From: an uncultured Pseudoalteromonas sp. | GTDB lineage: Bacteria > Pseudomonadota > Gammaproteobacteria > Enterobacterales > Alteromonadaceae | NCBI GenBank assembly: GCA_947493455.1 | Contig: CANLRB010000016.1 | Location: 1-64,000 of the forward strand | Length of the DNA: 64,000 nucleotides | Direction of reading: 5' to 3' | In this document: piece by piece, positions 8,805-18,388 of the stretch | Layout: each line of letters opens with the position of its first letter | Position numbering within the stretch: the first letter of the stretch is position 1 | Program-made: the position numbers and the translations under genes | The notes under the pieces: generated by a model | Databases searched by the model: none | Seen by the model: the letters and a program-made list of their open reading frames with translations, nothing else | What the model was told of the DNA's origin: nothing

Positions 8805-9631
8805 ATCGCAATTTGTCCATCAAAAACATGTTCTGCCGGACCTGTCATGCGCACTGGATTGCCTTCGCCCTGCCACTTTATTTGCAAACTGCCACCGGGT
8901 AAATCAACACGAACGTGATCATTGAGTTTTCCTTGGCTACGACCGGCAACAACTGCTGCACAAGCACCACTACCGCAAGCTAAGGTCTCACCGGCTCCGC
9001 GCTCCCAAACGCGTAATTTGATATGATCGCGAGCGATAATTTGCATAAAGCCAATATTCGCTTTTTTCGCAAATCGTTCGTGGTTTTCAAGCAGTGGGCC
9101 CAGTGTTTCAATTGGTGCAGTGTCAATATCTTCAACGATAACAACACAGTGTGGATTACCCATCGAGAGCACGCTGCAAAACACCGTATGGTCTTGCTCA
9201 CGAATAATGTAAGTTGATTCTCTTTTGGTTGCTTTAAACGGGATTTTGCTCGGTTCAAATTTTGGGTGACCCATATTGACCGTAACTTTGCCCTCTTTTT
9301 CGATATGCAGTGCCATATTGCCGGCTTTTGTAGAGACTGTGACCTTGTGTTTATTGGTCAGGCCTTTCATGCGCACGAAACGCGCAAAACAGCGAGCGCC
9401 ATTGCCACATTGTTCTACTTCGTTACCGTCGGCATTAAATATCCGATAGTGAAAATCAAGATCGGGATCATAAGGCGCTTCGACCATGAGAAGTTGATCA
9501 AAGCCAATGCCAAAATGGCGGTCTGCTAATTGGCGTATTTGATCTTTTGAAATAAATACATTTTGCGTGACATTATCAACAACCATAAAGTCATTACCAA
9601 GGCCATGCATTTTGGTAAAGTTAACTAGCAT
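8801..9631 (-). CDS. dapF: diaminopimelate epimerase DapF
   Basis: DapF interconverts LL- and meso-diaminopimelate, the last step before LysA and the source of the peptidoglycan cross-linking residue. The 276 residues contain both catalytic cysteines in their conserved settings: Cys75 in [11 protein letters not shown] and Cys219 in [10 protein letters not shown]. The N-terminal [15 protein letters not shown] is typical. It lies 27 bases downstream of lysA and overlaps the DUF484 start by 4 bases, consistent with one lptM-lysA-dapF-DUF484-xerC-yigB transcript. Confidence 0.98.
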   Translation of the reverse strand: MLVNFTKMHGLGNDFMVVDNVTQNVFISKDQIRQLADRHFGIGFDQLLMVEAPYDPDLDFHYRIFNADGNEVEQCGNGARCFARFVRMKGLTNKHKVTVSTKAGNMALHIEKEGKVTVNMGHPKFEPSKIPFKATKRESTYIIREQDHTVFCSVLSMGNPHCVVIVEDIDTAPIETLGPLLENHERFAKKANIGFMQIIARDHIKLRVWERGAGETLACGSGACAAVVAGRSQGKLNDHVRVDLPGGSLQIKWQGEGNPVRMTGPAEHVFDGQIAI

Positions 9632-9658
9632 ATTATTTTAATTAACATCGTACTTGCT

Positions 9659-10906
9659 TTAAGGCAGTGTACACTCTCCACGATATAAGTCTTCTATTTT
9701 TTCACGTTCACGAATAACGTGGCACGTTTCGTTGTCGACCATAATCTCCGCGATACGCGGACGCGAATTGTAGTTTGAGCTCATGGTAAAGCCATATGCA
9801 CCAGCGCTGCGCACAGCAATAAGATCGTCTTGAGCTAAACAAAGCGCTCTGTCTTTGCCTAAAAAGTCTCCGGTTTCACAGACAGGCCCTACAATATCGT
9901 AGAGTTCACTGTCACCTTTCCGCGGTTTAACGGCAATGATATTTTGCCAAGCTTGGTAGAGCGATGGACGTAGTAAATCATTCATGCCGGCATCTACAAT
10001 CGCGAAGTGTTTATCTTGATTTACCTTAAGGTATTCCACTTTTGTCAGCAAAATTCCCGCGTTTGCAGCGATGGCCCGGCCTGGTTCAAAAATGAGTTCA
10101 ATGTTTTCAAGTTGGGCAACACGTTTGGTTATTTCATTTACATAAGAACTAGGGTGGGGCGGTTCTTCTTGCTGATAAGGCACACCCAAACCACCGCCTA
10201 CATCAATGTGGTGCAGATGAATTTGATGTTCTTTTAAAGTTTTAACTAGCTCTATAATTTTATCGAGTGCCGCTAAAAACGGAGATACTTCGGTGAGTTG
10301 TGAACCAATATGAAAATCGACTCCAATGATATCTAAATTGGGTAGTTGATTTGCTTTTAGGTAAACAGACTCAGCAATGTTGATATCAATACCAAACTTA
10401 TTTTCTTTAAGTCCTGTCGATATATACGGGTGTGTTTTCGCGTCGATGTCAGGGTTTACACGAATCGAAATAGGGGCGTTTTTATTTAATTGTTGTGCGA
10501 TGTGTGAAATGCGCTCAAGCTCCGCTTCAGATTCGACATTAAAACATTTTATACCCTGTTCGAGTGCATATTTAATTTCTTCACTGGATTTGGCAACACC
10601 TGAAAAGACCACCTTGTTAGCATCACCACCGGCTGCTATAACGCGGGCCAATTCGCCTTTCGACACGATATCGAATCCGGAGCCCAAGCGTGCGAGCAAA
10701 TTTAAGATCGCTAGATTTGAATTCGCCTTAACGGCATAACATACTAGGTGTGGAAACTCACCAGCGGCTTCATTAAAGGCGTGATAGTGTCTCTCTAAGG
10801 TTTTTCTAGAGTACACATAGCACGGCGTACCGTACTGCTCAGCGATAGTCGTCAAGGATACTTGTTCAGCAAAAAGCTCGTTATCTTGATAGTTAAAATA
10901 GTCCAT
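9659..10906 (-). CDS. lysA: diaminopimelate decarboxylase LysA
   Basis: LysA converts meso-diaminopimelate to lysine with pyridoxal phosphate. The 415 residues show the PLP lysine (Lys60 in CYAVKANSN), HIGSQL, the phosphate-binding DVGGGLGVPY loop, EPGRAI and the catalytic-site cysteine in VGPVCETGDFLG. It directly follows lptM with no gap, unlike E. coli where lysA is elsewhere; the lptM-lysA-dapF arrangement is common in other gammaproteobacteria such as Shewanella and Vibrio. No lysine riboswitch precedes it. Confidence 0.98.
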   Translation of the reverse strand: MDYFNYQDNELFAEQVSLTTIAEQYGTPCYVYSRKTLERHYHAFNEAAGEFPHLVCYAVKANSNLAILNLLARLGSGFDIVSKGELARVIAAGGDANKVVFSGVAKSSEEIKYALEQGIKCFNVESEAELERISHIAQQLNKNAPISIRVNPDIDAKTHPYISTGLKENKFGIDINIAESVYLKANQLPNLDIIGVDFHIGSQLTEVSPFLAALDKIIELVKTLKEHQIHLHHIDVGGGLGVPYQQEEPPHPSSYVNEITKRVAQLENIELIFEPGRAIAANAGILLTKVEYLKVNQDKHFAIVDAGMNDLLRPSLYQAWQNIIAVKPRKGDSELYDIVGPVCETGDFLGKDRALCLAQDDLIAVRSAGAYGFTMSSNYNSRPRIAEIMVDNETCHVIREREKIEDLYRGECTLP

Positions 10907-11104
10907 TTAGTTGCCTATTTCAGATGGTTTTTTGGTTGTTTTACTTTGTTCAGCTTGTTTTGATGGAGTTTTCTTTGCAGTTTGGTTTTGCTGTTTATTC
11001 GCTTGCTCATCGGCTAAATACAGAGGGCCGCGCTGGCCACAGGCAGCAATTGACAATAACCCGATTAAAATAACAGCCGTTTTTAACAATTTTGAATTAA
11101 ACAT
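10907..11104 (-). CDS. lptM: LPS translocon maturation lipoprotein LptM (YifL)
   Basis: This small lipoprotein has a signal peptide with the lipobox LLSIAAC (Cys22 from the chosen start) followed directly by GQRGPLYL, the hallmark of LptM. In E. coli LptM helps disulfide maturation of LptD in the outer-membrane LPS translocon. The remaining tail is low-complexity, rich in Lys, Gln, Thr and Pro. The ATG at 11104 (65 residues) is preferred to a GTG at 11113 because a GTGAG ribosome-binding sequence precedes it. The gene abuts lysA and is divergent from cyaY, as yifL is in E. coli. Confidence 0.9.
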   Translation of the reverse strand: MFNSKLLKTAVILIGLLSIAACGQRGPLYLADEQANKQQNQTAKKTPSKQAEQSKTTKKPSEIGN

Positions 11105-11288
11105 ATCACTCACTAAAATAATGACAACTTTTTGCCTAGATTGGTATCATATAAGGGTTACATCAAATATTAGCAAAGATGTAGCTTATAAACTCAGTTT
11201 GAGATTACCAGAAAAACGATAAATATCGCACGATTCATATTTATTATTTTATCATTTGTTGTGACTTTTAGTTATACGGAAGCCGAAT

Positions 11289-11609
11289 ATGACAGATCAA
11301 GAATACCACCAATTAATCGATGATTTATTCATTCATATCGAGGAGCAAGTCGATGACTGTGAAGTTGATTTAGATTATGAATCTGCTTCCGGTATTTTAG
11401 AAATCATATTTCCAGATAAGTCGAAAATCATTTTTAATAAGCAAGCGCCGTTGCACCAATTGTGGATGGCAACTAAGTTTAATGGCCACCATTTCGAATT
11501 GCGCGACGGCAGCTGGATTGACAATCGCACTGAACAAGAGTTTTGGACGTTCTTTAATAAGGCATCGTCGCTGCAAGCTGGGTGTGAAATACAATGGAAG
11601 CCGTTGTAA
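11289..11609 (+). CDS. cyaY: frataxin-like iron donor CyaY
   Basis: CyaY binds iron and modulates IscS during iron-sulfur cluster assembly. The 106-residue product has the frataxin fold signature: an acidic first helix and strand ([20 protein letters not shown]), then [22 protein letters not shown] and [14 protein letters not shown] sequence precedes the ATG. It is divergent from lptM as in E. coli. Its stop shares one base with the next gene start (TAATG), so the two are coupled. Confidence 0.97.
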   Translation: MTDQEYHQLIDDLFIHIEEQVDDCEVDLDYESASGILEIIFPDKSKIIFNKQAPLHQLWMATKFNGHHFELRDGSWIDNRTEQEFWTFFNKASSLQAGCEIQWKPL

Positions 11610-12265
11610 TGAAGTTAGATGCAGTTGTAATTAACCCACAAGAGCAACATCAAGCGAGTGTCATCTGGTTGCATGGTTTAGGTGATTCTGGCGAAGGTTT
11701 TGCACCGATTGTACCTGAACTGAAGTTGCCAACAAACTTAGGGGTTAAATTTATTTTCCCTCATGCCCCGGTGCAACCGGTCACCATAAACGGTGGTATG
11801 GCAATGCGGTCTTGGTACGATATTAAAAGCTTTGATCTAGATAAACGTGCCGATGAGCAAGGTGTGAGAGAATCAGCACAAAAAGTGCAACAACTCATCG
11901 ATGCTGAAATTACACAAGGTATCAGCCCTGATAAAATTATTTTGGCGGGCTTTTCGCAAGGTGGTGTTGTGTCGTTACATTTGGCGCCACGCCTTGATGT
12001 GAAACTTGCTGGAGTAATGGCGTTATCGACCTATATGTGCGCGCCGGACAAGCTCGCTGATGAAATGACACAGCAACAGCTTAATATTTTTATGGCCCAT
12101 GGCCGCATGGATGATGTTGTTCCAATGCAGGCTGGACGTATGGCATATGATACTTTGCGAGCGAGCGGCCAAGAAGTAAGTTGGCAAGAGTACAATATGG
12201 CACATCAGGTGTGTATCGAAGAAATAAATGCAATAAGTCAGTGGGTAACGGCACGGCTTAGTTAA
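11609..12265 (+). CDS. carboxylesterase / phospholipase, alpha/beta hydrolase
   Basis: The 218-residue protein is of the bacterial carboxylesterase family (Abhydrolase_2, related to acyl-protein thioesterase). Motifs are the oxyanion region IWLHGLGDSGEGF, the nucleophile Ser in AGFSQGGVVSL, Asp in GRMDDVVP and His in MAHQVC. It is cytoplasmic, with no signal peptide. The ATG at 11609 was preferred over one at 11594 because GGAAG lies 8 bases before it and the start then overlaps the cyaY stop as TAATG. It occupies, together with the next gene, the place where E. coli has cyaA between cyaY and hemC. Confidence 0.88.
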   Translation: MKLDAVVINPQEQHQASVIWLHGLGDSGEGFAPIVPELKLPTNLGVKFIFPHAPVQPVTINGGMAMRSWYDIKSFDLDKRADEQGVRESAQKVQQLIDAEITQGISPDKIILAGFSQGGVVSLHLAPRLDVKLAGVMALSTYMCAPDKLADEMTQQQLNIFMAHGRMDDVVPMQAGRMAYDTLRASGQEVSWQEYNMAHQVCIEEINAISQWVTARLS

Positions 12266-12275
12266 GGGTGAATGA

Positions 12276-13175
12276 ATGCAAAAAATAATAATTTCTGCAA
12301 AAGTAAAAGGCGCTGGTGATGCGCCGCGTAGCCAGCCTAAGATCCAGTATCAATGGCATTGGCGCCGAATTTTTGTAGTATTGTTAGTCGCAGTTGCCCT
12401 TGTATATAGTGTTGTTCTGGCGCTCGAAAGTGCGCCTGAACAACAGCAAAATAAGCCTAACCATGAGCATGCTCTCGTTGTATCAACATCGCCAATATTA
12501 ACTGTTGAACCTATTGCACAAGCAAAAAATCAAAATTCACCTATTGAAAATGAAGTCAAAAGTGACCAAGTTAATATTGACGAGGGGCATCAACAAGTGG
12601 TGTCAGTTTTAAAAAACGACGCTTTGCAAGAAGCCACAAAGATTGTTGCTTCTAAGAGCCAGCTAGATAACCAACTAGCGCAACCACAATTAAAAGCTTC
12701 ATTAGCGAGTGAAAAAGAACAAAGTGAGCAAGAAAAACTGGAACCACAGGGGCAGCGACAAAGCCAACCAGAATTAGCACAGGCAAAGAGTGACACTGAT
12801 AATCAACCGTTGATACCTGTAATCACGTTAGGCGGTGCGATGAACACAGAATACGTATCACGCGCCTTATTGACTAAGCGTGTTGAGAAACACGAACCCA
12901 TTAACTTACTGTCACAGACAATTACACTGGCGCAATTTGATGAGGATTTGTTTTTCTTTACTGATGTAAAGAATTTAAATGAACAAACGATTTTTCACCG
13001 CTGGTTTTATAAAGATCAGCAGGTTGCTGAAATTAGTTTAGCGATTTATTCGAATCAATACCGTACTTTTTCATCTAAGCGCATATTAGCCCAGCATACG
13101 GGCCCTTGGCGTGTTGAGCTAGTCAATCAAAACAATGAAATTCTTGCCAAAAAAGAATTCAATATTGCAAATTAA
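12276..13175 (+). CDS. DUF2914 inner-membrane protein
   Basis: The 299-residue protein has one N-terminal membrane segment (about residues 32-48, [18 protein letters not shown]) after a basic cytoplasmic tail. A long Gln/Glu/Lys-rich linker follows (about 50-175), and the C-terminal DUF2914 domain covers about 210-298 ([22 protein letters not shown], then [15 protein letters not shown]). DUF2914 is a beta-rich domain of unknown function that in this topology would be periplasmic. It starts 10 bases after the esterase and ends 20 bases before the preferred hemC start, so it is probably co-transcribed with the haem genes. A role in haem synthesis is not shown by the sequence. Confidence 0.8.
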   Translation: MQKIIISAKVKGAGDAPRSQPKIQYQWHWRRIFVVLLVAVALVYSVVLALESAPEQQQNKPNHEHALVVSTSPILTVEPIAQAKNQNSPIENEVKSDQVNIDEGHQQVVSVLKNDALQEATKIVASKSQLDNQLAQPQLKASLASEKEQSEQEKLEPQGQRQSQPELAQAKSDTDNQPLIPVITLGGAMNTEYVSRALLTKRVEKHEPINLLSQTITLAQFDEDLFFFTDVKNLNEQTIFHRWFYKDQQVAEISLAIYSNQYRTFSSKRILAQHTGPWRVELVNQNNEILAKKEFNIAN

Positions 13176-13195
13176 TGCTTAAGGACCAAAATAAA

Positions 13196-14134
13196 ATGTC
13201 AGCAAATACAAAAACCTTACGAATCGCGACACGCAAAAGCGCGTTGGCTTTATGGCAGGCTGAATTTGTAAAAGCAGAACTGGAAAAATTTCATTCTGAT
13301 CTCGTTGTTGAATTGGTACCTATGTCGACACAGGGCGATAAGATACTTGATACACCATTGGCTAAAATTGGCGGCAAAGGCTTATTTGTTAAAGAGCTTG
13401 AGCAAGCAATGCTTGATGGTCGCGCTGATATTGCGGTGCACTCGATGAAAGATGTGCCAGTTGAATTCCCGGAAGGGCTGCATTTACATACTATTTGTGA
13501 ACGCGAAGATCCGCGTGATGCGTTTGTTTCGAATACTTATGACTCTATAGATCAATTACCACAAGGTGCCGTTGTTGGTACATCGAGTTTGCGTCGCCAA
13601 TGCCAAATTCGTGCGCTACGCCCTGACCTTGAAATTAGAGATCTACGCGGTAACGTGAATACTCGTTTAGCTAAACTTGATAACGGTGAGTACGATGCGA
13701 TTATTCTTGCTGCGGCAGGTTTGTTGCGTTTAGAAATGGCCGAGCGTATTACTAGCTATATTGAAGTTGATGTATCGTTACCTGCGAATGGTCAAGGTGC
13801 GGTAGGTATTGAATGTCGTAGCGATGACTTGTCAACGCAAGCGCTTTTAGCACCTCTTGAGCATAGCGAAACGCGTGTTCGTGTACTTGCTGAGCGCGCG
13901 ATGAACCGCAAACTACAAGGTGGTTGCCAAGTGCCGATTGGCGCATTTGCTGTTGTAGAGCAAAACTCATTGACTCTTAAAGGGCTGGTGGGTGCAATCG
14001 ATGGTTCATGCATTTTACATGATCAAGTGAGCGGCCTGATTGCAGACGCAGAGCAACTTGGTGAGCAACTTGCTGATAAGTTACTAGCACAAGGCGCTGA
14101 TAAAATTTTAGCCGAAGTATATAAGGACGCATAG
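13196..14134 (+). CDS. hemC: porphobilinogen deaminase HemC
   Basis: HemC joins four porphobilinogen units into hydroxymethylbilane. The 312 residues carry the catalytic Asp86 (HSMKDVP) and the dipyrromethane-cofactor cysteine Cys244 ([11 protein letters not shown]), with the usual [14 protein letters not shown] start. The ATG at 13196 was chosen because it has an AGGA ribosome-binding site 10 bases upstream and gives the normal N-terminus; an ATG at 13175 that overlaps the upstream stop (TAATG) would add seven residues. It is followed by the hemD-hemX fusion after one base. Confidence 0.97.
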   Translation: MSANTKTLRIATRKSALALWQAEFVKAELEKFHSDLVVELVPMSTQGDKILDTPLAKIGGKGLFVKELEQAMLDGRADIAVHSMKDVPVEFPEGLHLHTICEREDPRDAFVSNTYDSIDQLPQGAVVGTSSLRRQCQIRALRPDLEIRDLRGNVNTRLAKLDNGEYDAIILAAAGLLRLEMAERITSYIEVDVSLPANGQGAVGIECRSDDLSTQALLAPLEHSETRVRVLAERAMNRKLQGGCQVPIGAFAVVEQNSLTLKGLVGAIDGSCILHDQVSGLIADAEQLGEQLADKLLAQGADKILAEVYKDA

Positions 14135-14135
14135 T

Positions 14136-15941
14136 ATGGCACATTACTTGGTTACCCGCCCTCAAGGTAAAAACGAGCAGCTCGCAGAGCAGCTAAGAGT
14201 GCTTGGTCACCAAGTAAGTGAGTGTCCGCTATTGACATTGGAGCCGCTTGAGCTGCGTTCTGAGCAGCTCGGCGTGCTTGATAATGCTGATATCATTATT
14301 TTTGTTTCGCAAGACGCAGTAAATTTCTTGCACCAAGTTAAAAGCCAACTACCGTCTCATAGCACTTATTTTGCAGTGGGTGAAACCACGGCTAATGCGT
14401 TTAGTGCACACTATGATTTACCCATTACGACTCCTGATGAGTTTACTTCAGAAGGACTATTGGCACTGCCTCAGCTTTCGGTTGTGGCAGATAAGCACAT
14501 TGTTATTGTTAAAGGTAAAGGGGGGCGCGCGACGCTGGCGAAAACCCTTAAACAGCGCGACGCAATCCTCAATAGCATTAATGTTTATGAGCGCCTGCCT
14601 TCAACAAAGATAACGCCCAATGTTGTCGCGTCATGGCAGCACCAAGGCGTTTCTCATTATATTTTAACCAGTAATGCCAGTATTGATGTATTACTAGACC
14701 ATGACGCTATAGCTGAGTCTTGGTTATCACAATGTCACTTTTATGTAGTCAGTCAGCGTAGTGCTGATTATCTGGCGCAGCGAGTTAATTGTGAACTCAA
14801 TATCCATGTTTGCCAAGGTGCAACGACAGAGCAAATAATTGCGAAGGTGAAGGAGCAATTTCCGACGATGAATACAGAACAAGAAACAAAACAAGAATCC
14901 AGTTCAGAGGCAAAGAAATCAACACCGAAAGCTAACTCGGTAAATACGTCCGCTACGACTACCAAACAAAGTCGGCATTTGGGCACAAAAATTACCGCTG
15001 CGCTGGCATTGCTGATATCTCTGAGTACCTTAGGAGGCCTAGCTTATGGTTACCTGATATGGAAACAAGAAATAAATAAGCAGCAGGAATTGCAATTACA
15101 AAATGAGAAACTAACGCAACAAGTTAACGCGTTATCGCAGCAAATTAAGGCAACTGAGAATTCGGTAAAACAAAAACAGGCGCAGCAGCAAAAGCAGTTT
15201 ACATCGGCACAGCAAAAACTGTCTCAGTACGTTAAACAGCAAGTAGTGCAAGCAAAACAGCAGCAAATTACGTTGAACCCGCAAGAAGTAAATAGCTTAT
15301 ACCGTATGGCCGAGTTTAAAGCGTTAAGTGAACGCGATTATGCCGGCGCTGCGGCTATTCTGACACGCCTTGACCAACTGTTGGCTGAGCACTCAGGTAC
15401 GAGTCAGATTCGCCAGGCGATTAATCAAGATATCCAAACCCTAAACGGAGTTCAATCGGTTCCGGTTGAAGATATCTATTTGACTTTGCACGGGCTGTTA
15501 CAGCAAGTGGATTCACTAGCCTTGAACATGGTGCAATTACCTGAAATTGTTGACCAAGTTGAAAAGTATGAATTGTCCGAAGATGTATCCGACTGGCGAC
15601 AAAATTTAAAGCGCAGCTGGGGACGTTTGGTTGACGACTTTATTAAAGTGCGTGAGCGCAGCGCGCCGATCGAGCCACTGCTGTCAAATAAAGAGCAAAC
15701 ATTAGTCAAACAGCAATTACGCTTTTATATTGCGCAGGCGCAGCATGCGTTAATGCAGCAGCGCCGTGAGCTGTATCGCGTGTCGTTATTACAAGCGCAG
15801 CAAACGCTAGCGGAATACTTTGATTTATCACAAAGCAATAATCAGGCACTGGCTGAACAAATTAAGATGCTCAACGCAATGTCATTAGAATTTACGCCTC
15901 AGTTTAAGCTAGTCACAGGCGCTGCAATTAAGGAGCTATAA
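14136..15941 (+). CDS. hemD: fused uroporphyrinogen-III synthase HemD and membrane protein HemX
   Basis: The single 601-codon frame joins two proteins. Residues 1-242 are uroporphyrinogen-III synthase (HemD), which cyclises hydroxymethylbilane; HYLVTRPQGKNEQLA and HYILTSNASIDVLL mark its two domains. After a Ser/Thr/Lys linker (about 245-280) come a single membrane segment (284-308) and the HemX part: a Gln-rich coiled coil (about 310-370) and a C-terminal helical domain (about 380-601, YRMAEFKALSERDYAGA). E. coli has hemD and hemX as separate genes; fusions are known in some gammaproteobacteria. An internal ATG at Met245 (14868) with GAAGGAG 12 bases upstream could give free HemX as well. 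HemX function is unproven; it may organise haem enzymes at the membrane. Confidence 0.93.
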   Translation: MAHYLVTRPQGKNEQLAEQLRVLGHQVSECPLLTLEPLELRSEQLGVLDNADIIIFVSQDAVNFLHQVKSQLPSHSTYFAVGETTANAFSAHYDLPITTPDEFTSEGLLALPQLSVVADKHIVIVKGKGGRATLAKTLKQRDAILNSINVYERLPSTKITPNVVASWQHQGVSHYILTSNASIDVLLDHDAIAESWLSQCHFYVVSQRSADYLAQRVNCELNIHVCQGATTEQIIAKVKEQFPTMNTEQETKQESSSEAKKSTPKANSVNTSATTTKQSRHLGTKITAALALLISLSTLGGLAYGYLIWKQEINKQQELQLQNEKLTQQVNALSQQIKATENSVKQKQAQQQKQFTSAQQKLSQYVKQQVVQAKQQQITLNPQEVNSLYRMAEFKALSERDYAGAAAILTRLDQLLAEHSGTSQIRQAINQDIQTLNGVQSVPVEDIYLTLHGLLQQVDSLALNMVQLPEIVDQVEKYELSEDVSDWRQNLKRSWGRLVDDFIKVRERSAPIEPLLSNKEQTLVKQQLRFYIAQAQHALMQQRRELYRVSLLQAQQTLAEYFDLSQSNNQALAEQIKMLNAMSLEFTPQFKLVTGAAIKEL

Positions 15942-17056
15942 TGAGAAAGGCTATTATCACGCTGGTTATCGCGATTATTGTGCTTGCCTTAGCGCCGCTA
16001 GCGATTGGTGAAAAGGGCTATGTCTTAATCGCATTTAATAATTTCACGATTGAAGGCTCCATTGTCAGTTTCGCTATATCAATATTGATCACGTTATTTA
16101 GCGCTTATCTACTATTTAAATTAGTGCGTTATGTACTCTCGCTTTACGGCATTACCCGTTTTAAGTTTGCATCACGCAGTGCGCAAAAAAAGCAACAGAG
16201 ATTAGAAACAGGATTGTGGCAATTACTTGTTGATGATTACCAAGGCGCAATGACAACCTTTAAAAAAGGCAACGTCGATGAGCATTGGTATAGTCTGACA
16301 CAAGCAGTACTCGCTAAATCATCGATTAAAACTGGCGATATTAATGCGGCGCGCGTTTATATGCAAAATATTGGCGAGTCGAATCAGGCCAAGGCAGCAC
16401 CGCTTTACTTATCGACCGATCAGCCAGATATGGCTGAGTTAGTATTAGCGCCGGTAGCAAGTGACAAAAAAGCCAGTGAAGTTGAGCTACGCAGTTATTG
16501 TCAGTTTTTGCTAAAGCAACAATCTTGGCAAAAACTCACAACACTTTTACCAAGGCTTGAAAAACAAAATGTATTGACTGATGACGAATGGTCAATGTTG
16601 TTTAACGGCTATTTTTCAGCCCTTGATAAAGATGTGTTGGCAACGACCTACAATGGTTTATCGCGCAGTTTAAAGCAAAAATCCCAACTGCCGTATCTGC
16701 AGGCGATGATCGCTTATTGTGAAACAACTGAAGTTGAAAAGTCGTTGATTAAGTTTTTAAAAGCGGGCTTGTTTGAGCCGTTATTTAGTGTGCTGGCAAG
16801 TGGTAATCAAGTGGCATTACCGCAATTTCAAAAAGTGCTTCAAGGACAGCTTAAGAAAGCGGAAAAAGACACCAATTTATTACTTTGCTTAGCCTATGTC
16901 GCCAAATTATCAGGCGATTATGAGTTGGCAGCGAAAGTCTTTAGAGAAGCATTGTCTACGCACAATATTAAACAGCACTGGCTTGCAGCAGCAGAGTGTT
17001 ATGCTCATCAAGGCGACAGCCAAGCAGCCTTGGCGCTATATCAGCAATATAGTTAG
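15941..17056 (+). CDS. hemY: HemY-like TPR membrane protein
   Basis: The 371-residue protein has two N-terminal membrane segments (about residues 4-22 and 42-64) typical of the HemY_N domain, followed by TPR-type helices in the cytoplasm, the last near residues 325-368 (AAKVFREAL, AECYAHQGDSQAALALYQQY). This E. coli-type HemY is the partner of HemX in hemCDXY operons, not the protoporphyrinogen oxidase of the same name; its exact job is unknown. Its ATG overlaps the hemDX stop by one base, and a terminator follows, so it ends the haem operon. Confidence 0.93.
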   Translation: MRKAIITLVIAIIVLALAPLAIGEKGYVLIAFNNFTIEGSIVSFAISILITLFSAYLLFKLVRYVLSLYGITRFKFASRSAQKKQQRLETGLWQLLVDDYQGAMTTFKKGNVDEHWYSLTQAVLAKSSIKTGDINAARVYMQNIGESNQAKAAPLYLSTDQPDMAELVLAPVASDKKASEVELRSYCQFLLKQQSWQKLTTLLPRLEKQNVLTDDEWSMLFNGYFSALDKDVLATTYNGLSRSLKQKSQLPYLQAMIAYCETTEVEKSLIKFLKAGLFEPLFSVLASGNQVALPQFQKVLQGQLKKAEKDTNLLLCLAYVAKLSGDYELAAKVFREALSTHNIKQHWLAAAECYAHQGDSQAALALYQQYS

Positions 17057-17068
17057 CTGAAGATTTAT

Positions 17069-17090
17069 AAGGGTGCCTGCACCCTTTTTT
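17069..17090 (+). terminator. terminator of the hem operon
   Basis: Stem AAGGGTG / CACCCTT with a 4-base loop is followed by a T run, 13 bases after the hemY stop. Confidence 0.85.
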
Positions 17091-17144
17091 ATTGTAATTG
17101 GCATACAAACAACCTCACAGTCGGACGTATGTCCTAACAGTCCC

Positions 17145-17172
17145 TTGATTTTATGGCTAAACTACGTAGAAT
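17145..17172 (+). promoter_or_regulatory. sigma70-type promoter of add
   Basis: TTGATT (17145-17150) and TAGAAT (17167-17172) are separated by 16 bases, placing a transcript start near 17179 and a short leader before the add ATG. A partial palindrome GGACGTATGTCC lies just upstream (17123-17134). Confidence 0.6.
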
Positions 17173-17203
17173 CCGCGCAATTTTTATTTTCAAGGCCTGA
17201 CAT

Positions 17204-18193
17204 ATGATAGATAAATCACTTCCTTTACTCGATTTACACCGCCACCTCGACGGAAATGTACGTTCGGAAACGATTTTAGACTTGGGCCAACAGTTTAATA
17301 TGCAATTACCTGCAACAAACGTTGAGCAATTGCGCCCTTACGTTCAAATAATCGATAACGAACCTGATCTAATTGGCTTTTTGCAAAAGTTAGACTGGGG
17401 TGTAAAAGTGCTCGGTGATTATGATGCGTGTTATCGCATCGCTTATGAGAATATCGAAGATGCGTTTGTGCAAGGTCTCGACTATGTTGAGCTTAGATTT
17501 AGCCCATACTATATGGCACATACTCATAAACTCGATGTAGCGGATGTTGTTGCCGCTGTGATTGATGGTGTAACGGATGGATGCAAAAAGTTTGCTGTTA
17601 AAGCAAAGCTCATTGGTATTTTGTCACGCACTTATGGGGTTGATGCTTGTCAGGTTGAATTAAACGGCCTGCTTGCCCATAAATCACATTTAGTCGCGCT
17701 AGATTTAGCGGGTGATGAGTTGGGCTTCCCCGGGGATTTATTTGAATCACACTTTAAAGCTGCACGTGATGCTGGGCTGCAAATTACGGCGCACGCTGGC
17801 GAAGCGGCTGGTAGTGAAAGTATTTGGCATGCAATTAAACATTTAGGTGCGACACGTATTGGTCATGGTGTGAAGGCGATTGAAGACGCGCAATTGATGG
17901 ATTATTTAGCAAATAATCAAATCGGTATAGAGTCTTGCCTCACGAGTAATATTCAAACGAGTACAGTTGCCTCACTTGCAGTACACCCGCTTAAACAATT
18001 TTTGGAGCACAACATTCTAGCGTGTATTAACACAGATGATCCGGGTGTGAGTAATATTGAAATTCGCCACGAGTATGAAGTAGCCGCTCCTTTAGCAGGT
18101 TTAACCCATCATCACACTAAATTGTCACAAGAAAATGCGCTCAAAATGGCGTTTATGAGCGACAGCGAACGAAAAGAGTTACTTAAAAGCTAA
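17204..18193 (+). CDS. add: adenosine deaminase
   Basis: The enzyme converts adenosine and deoxyadenosine to inosine and deoxyinosine in purine salvage. The 329 residues align with E. coli Add over their full length: zinc histidines His12 and His14 in DLHRHLDGN, the HAGEAAG motif with zinc His and catalytic Glu, RIGHGVKA, and TDDPGV with the zinc Asp. It has its own promoter and terminator, so it is monocistronic. The deoD phosphorylase at 34.2 kb would act on its products. Confidence 0.98.
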   Translation: MIDKSLPLLDLHRHLDGNVRSETILDLGQQFNMQLPATNVEQLRPYVQIIDNEPDLIGFLQKLDWGVKVLGDYDACYRIAYENIEDAFVQGLDYVELRFSPYYMAHTHKLDVADVVAAVIDGVTDGCKKFAVKAKLIGILSRTYGVDACQVELNGLLAHKSHLVALDLAGDELGFPGDLFESHFKAARDAGLQITAHAGEAAGSESIWHAIKHLGATRIGHGVKAIEDAQLMDYLANNQIGIESCLTSNIQTSTVASLAVHPLKQFLEHNILACINTDDPGVSNIEIRHEYEVAAPLAGLTHHHTKLSQENALKMAFMSDSERKELLKS

Positions 18194-18207
18194 CACTTTA
18201 TAGTTTT

Positions 18208-18235
18208 AAAAAATGCGCCATTTGGCGCGTTTTTT
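18208..18235 (+). terminator. terminator of add
   Basis: A GC stem (GCGCC / GGCGC with flanking A and T tracts pairing) encloses an ATTT loop and ends in six T residues, 14 bases after the add stop. Confidence 0.88.
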
Positions 18236-18388
18236 ATATTACTTACAACGCATTACTATTTATGAGTAAATTTAATTTAATGTCATTTAACTTAGAAAAT
18301 TTCTATTTTTACCACTAACTAAAAATTTTATAGGATTTAGTTTAGTGACTCTCGCCATTATGTGGGCAACAGATAGAAGGATGTTCAC

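Noticed and set aside
9659-11113. Lysine riboswitch for lysA
   Set aside because: lysA follows lptM without a gap and the region before lptM has no such structured leader.
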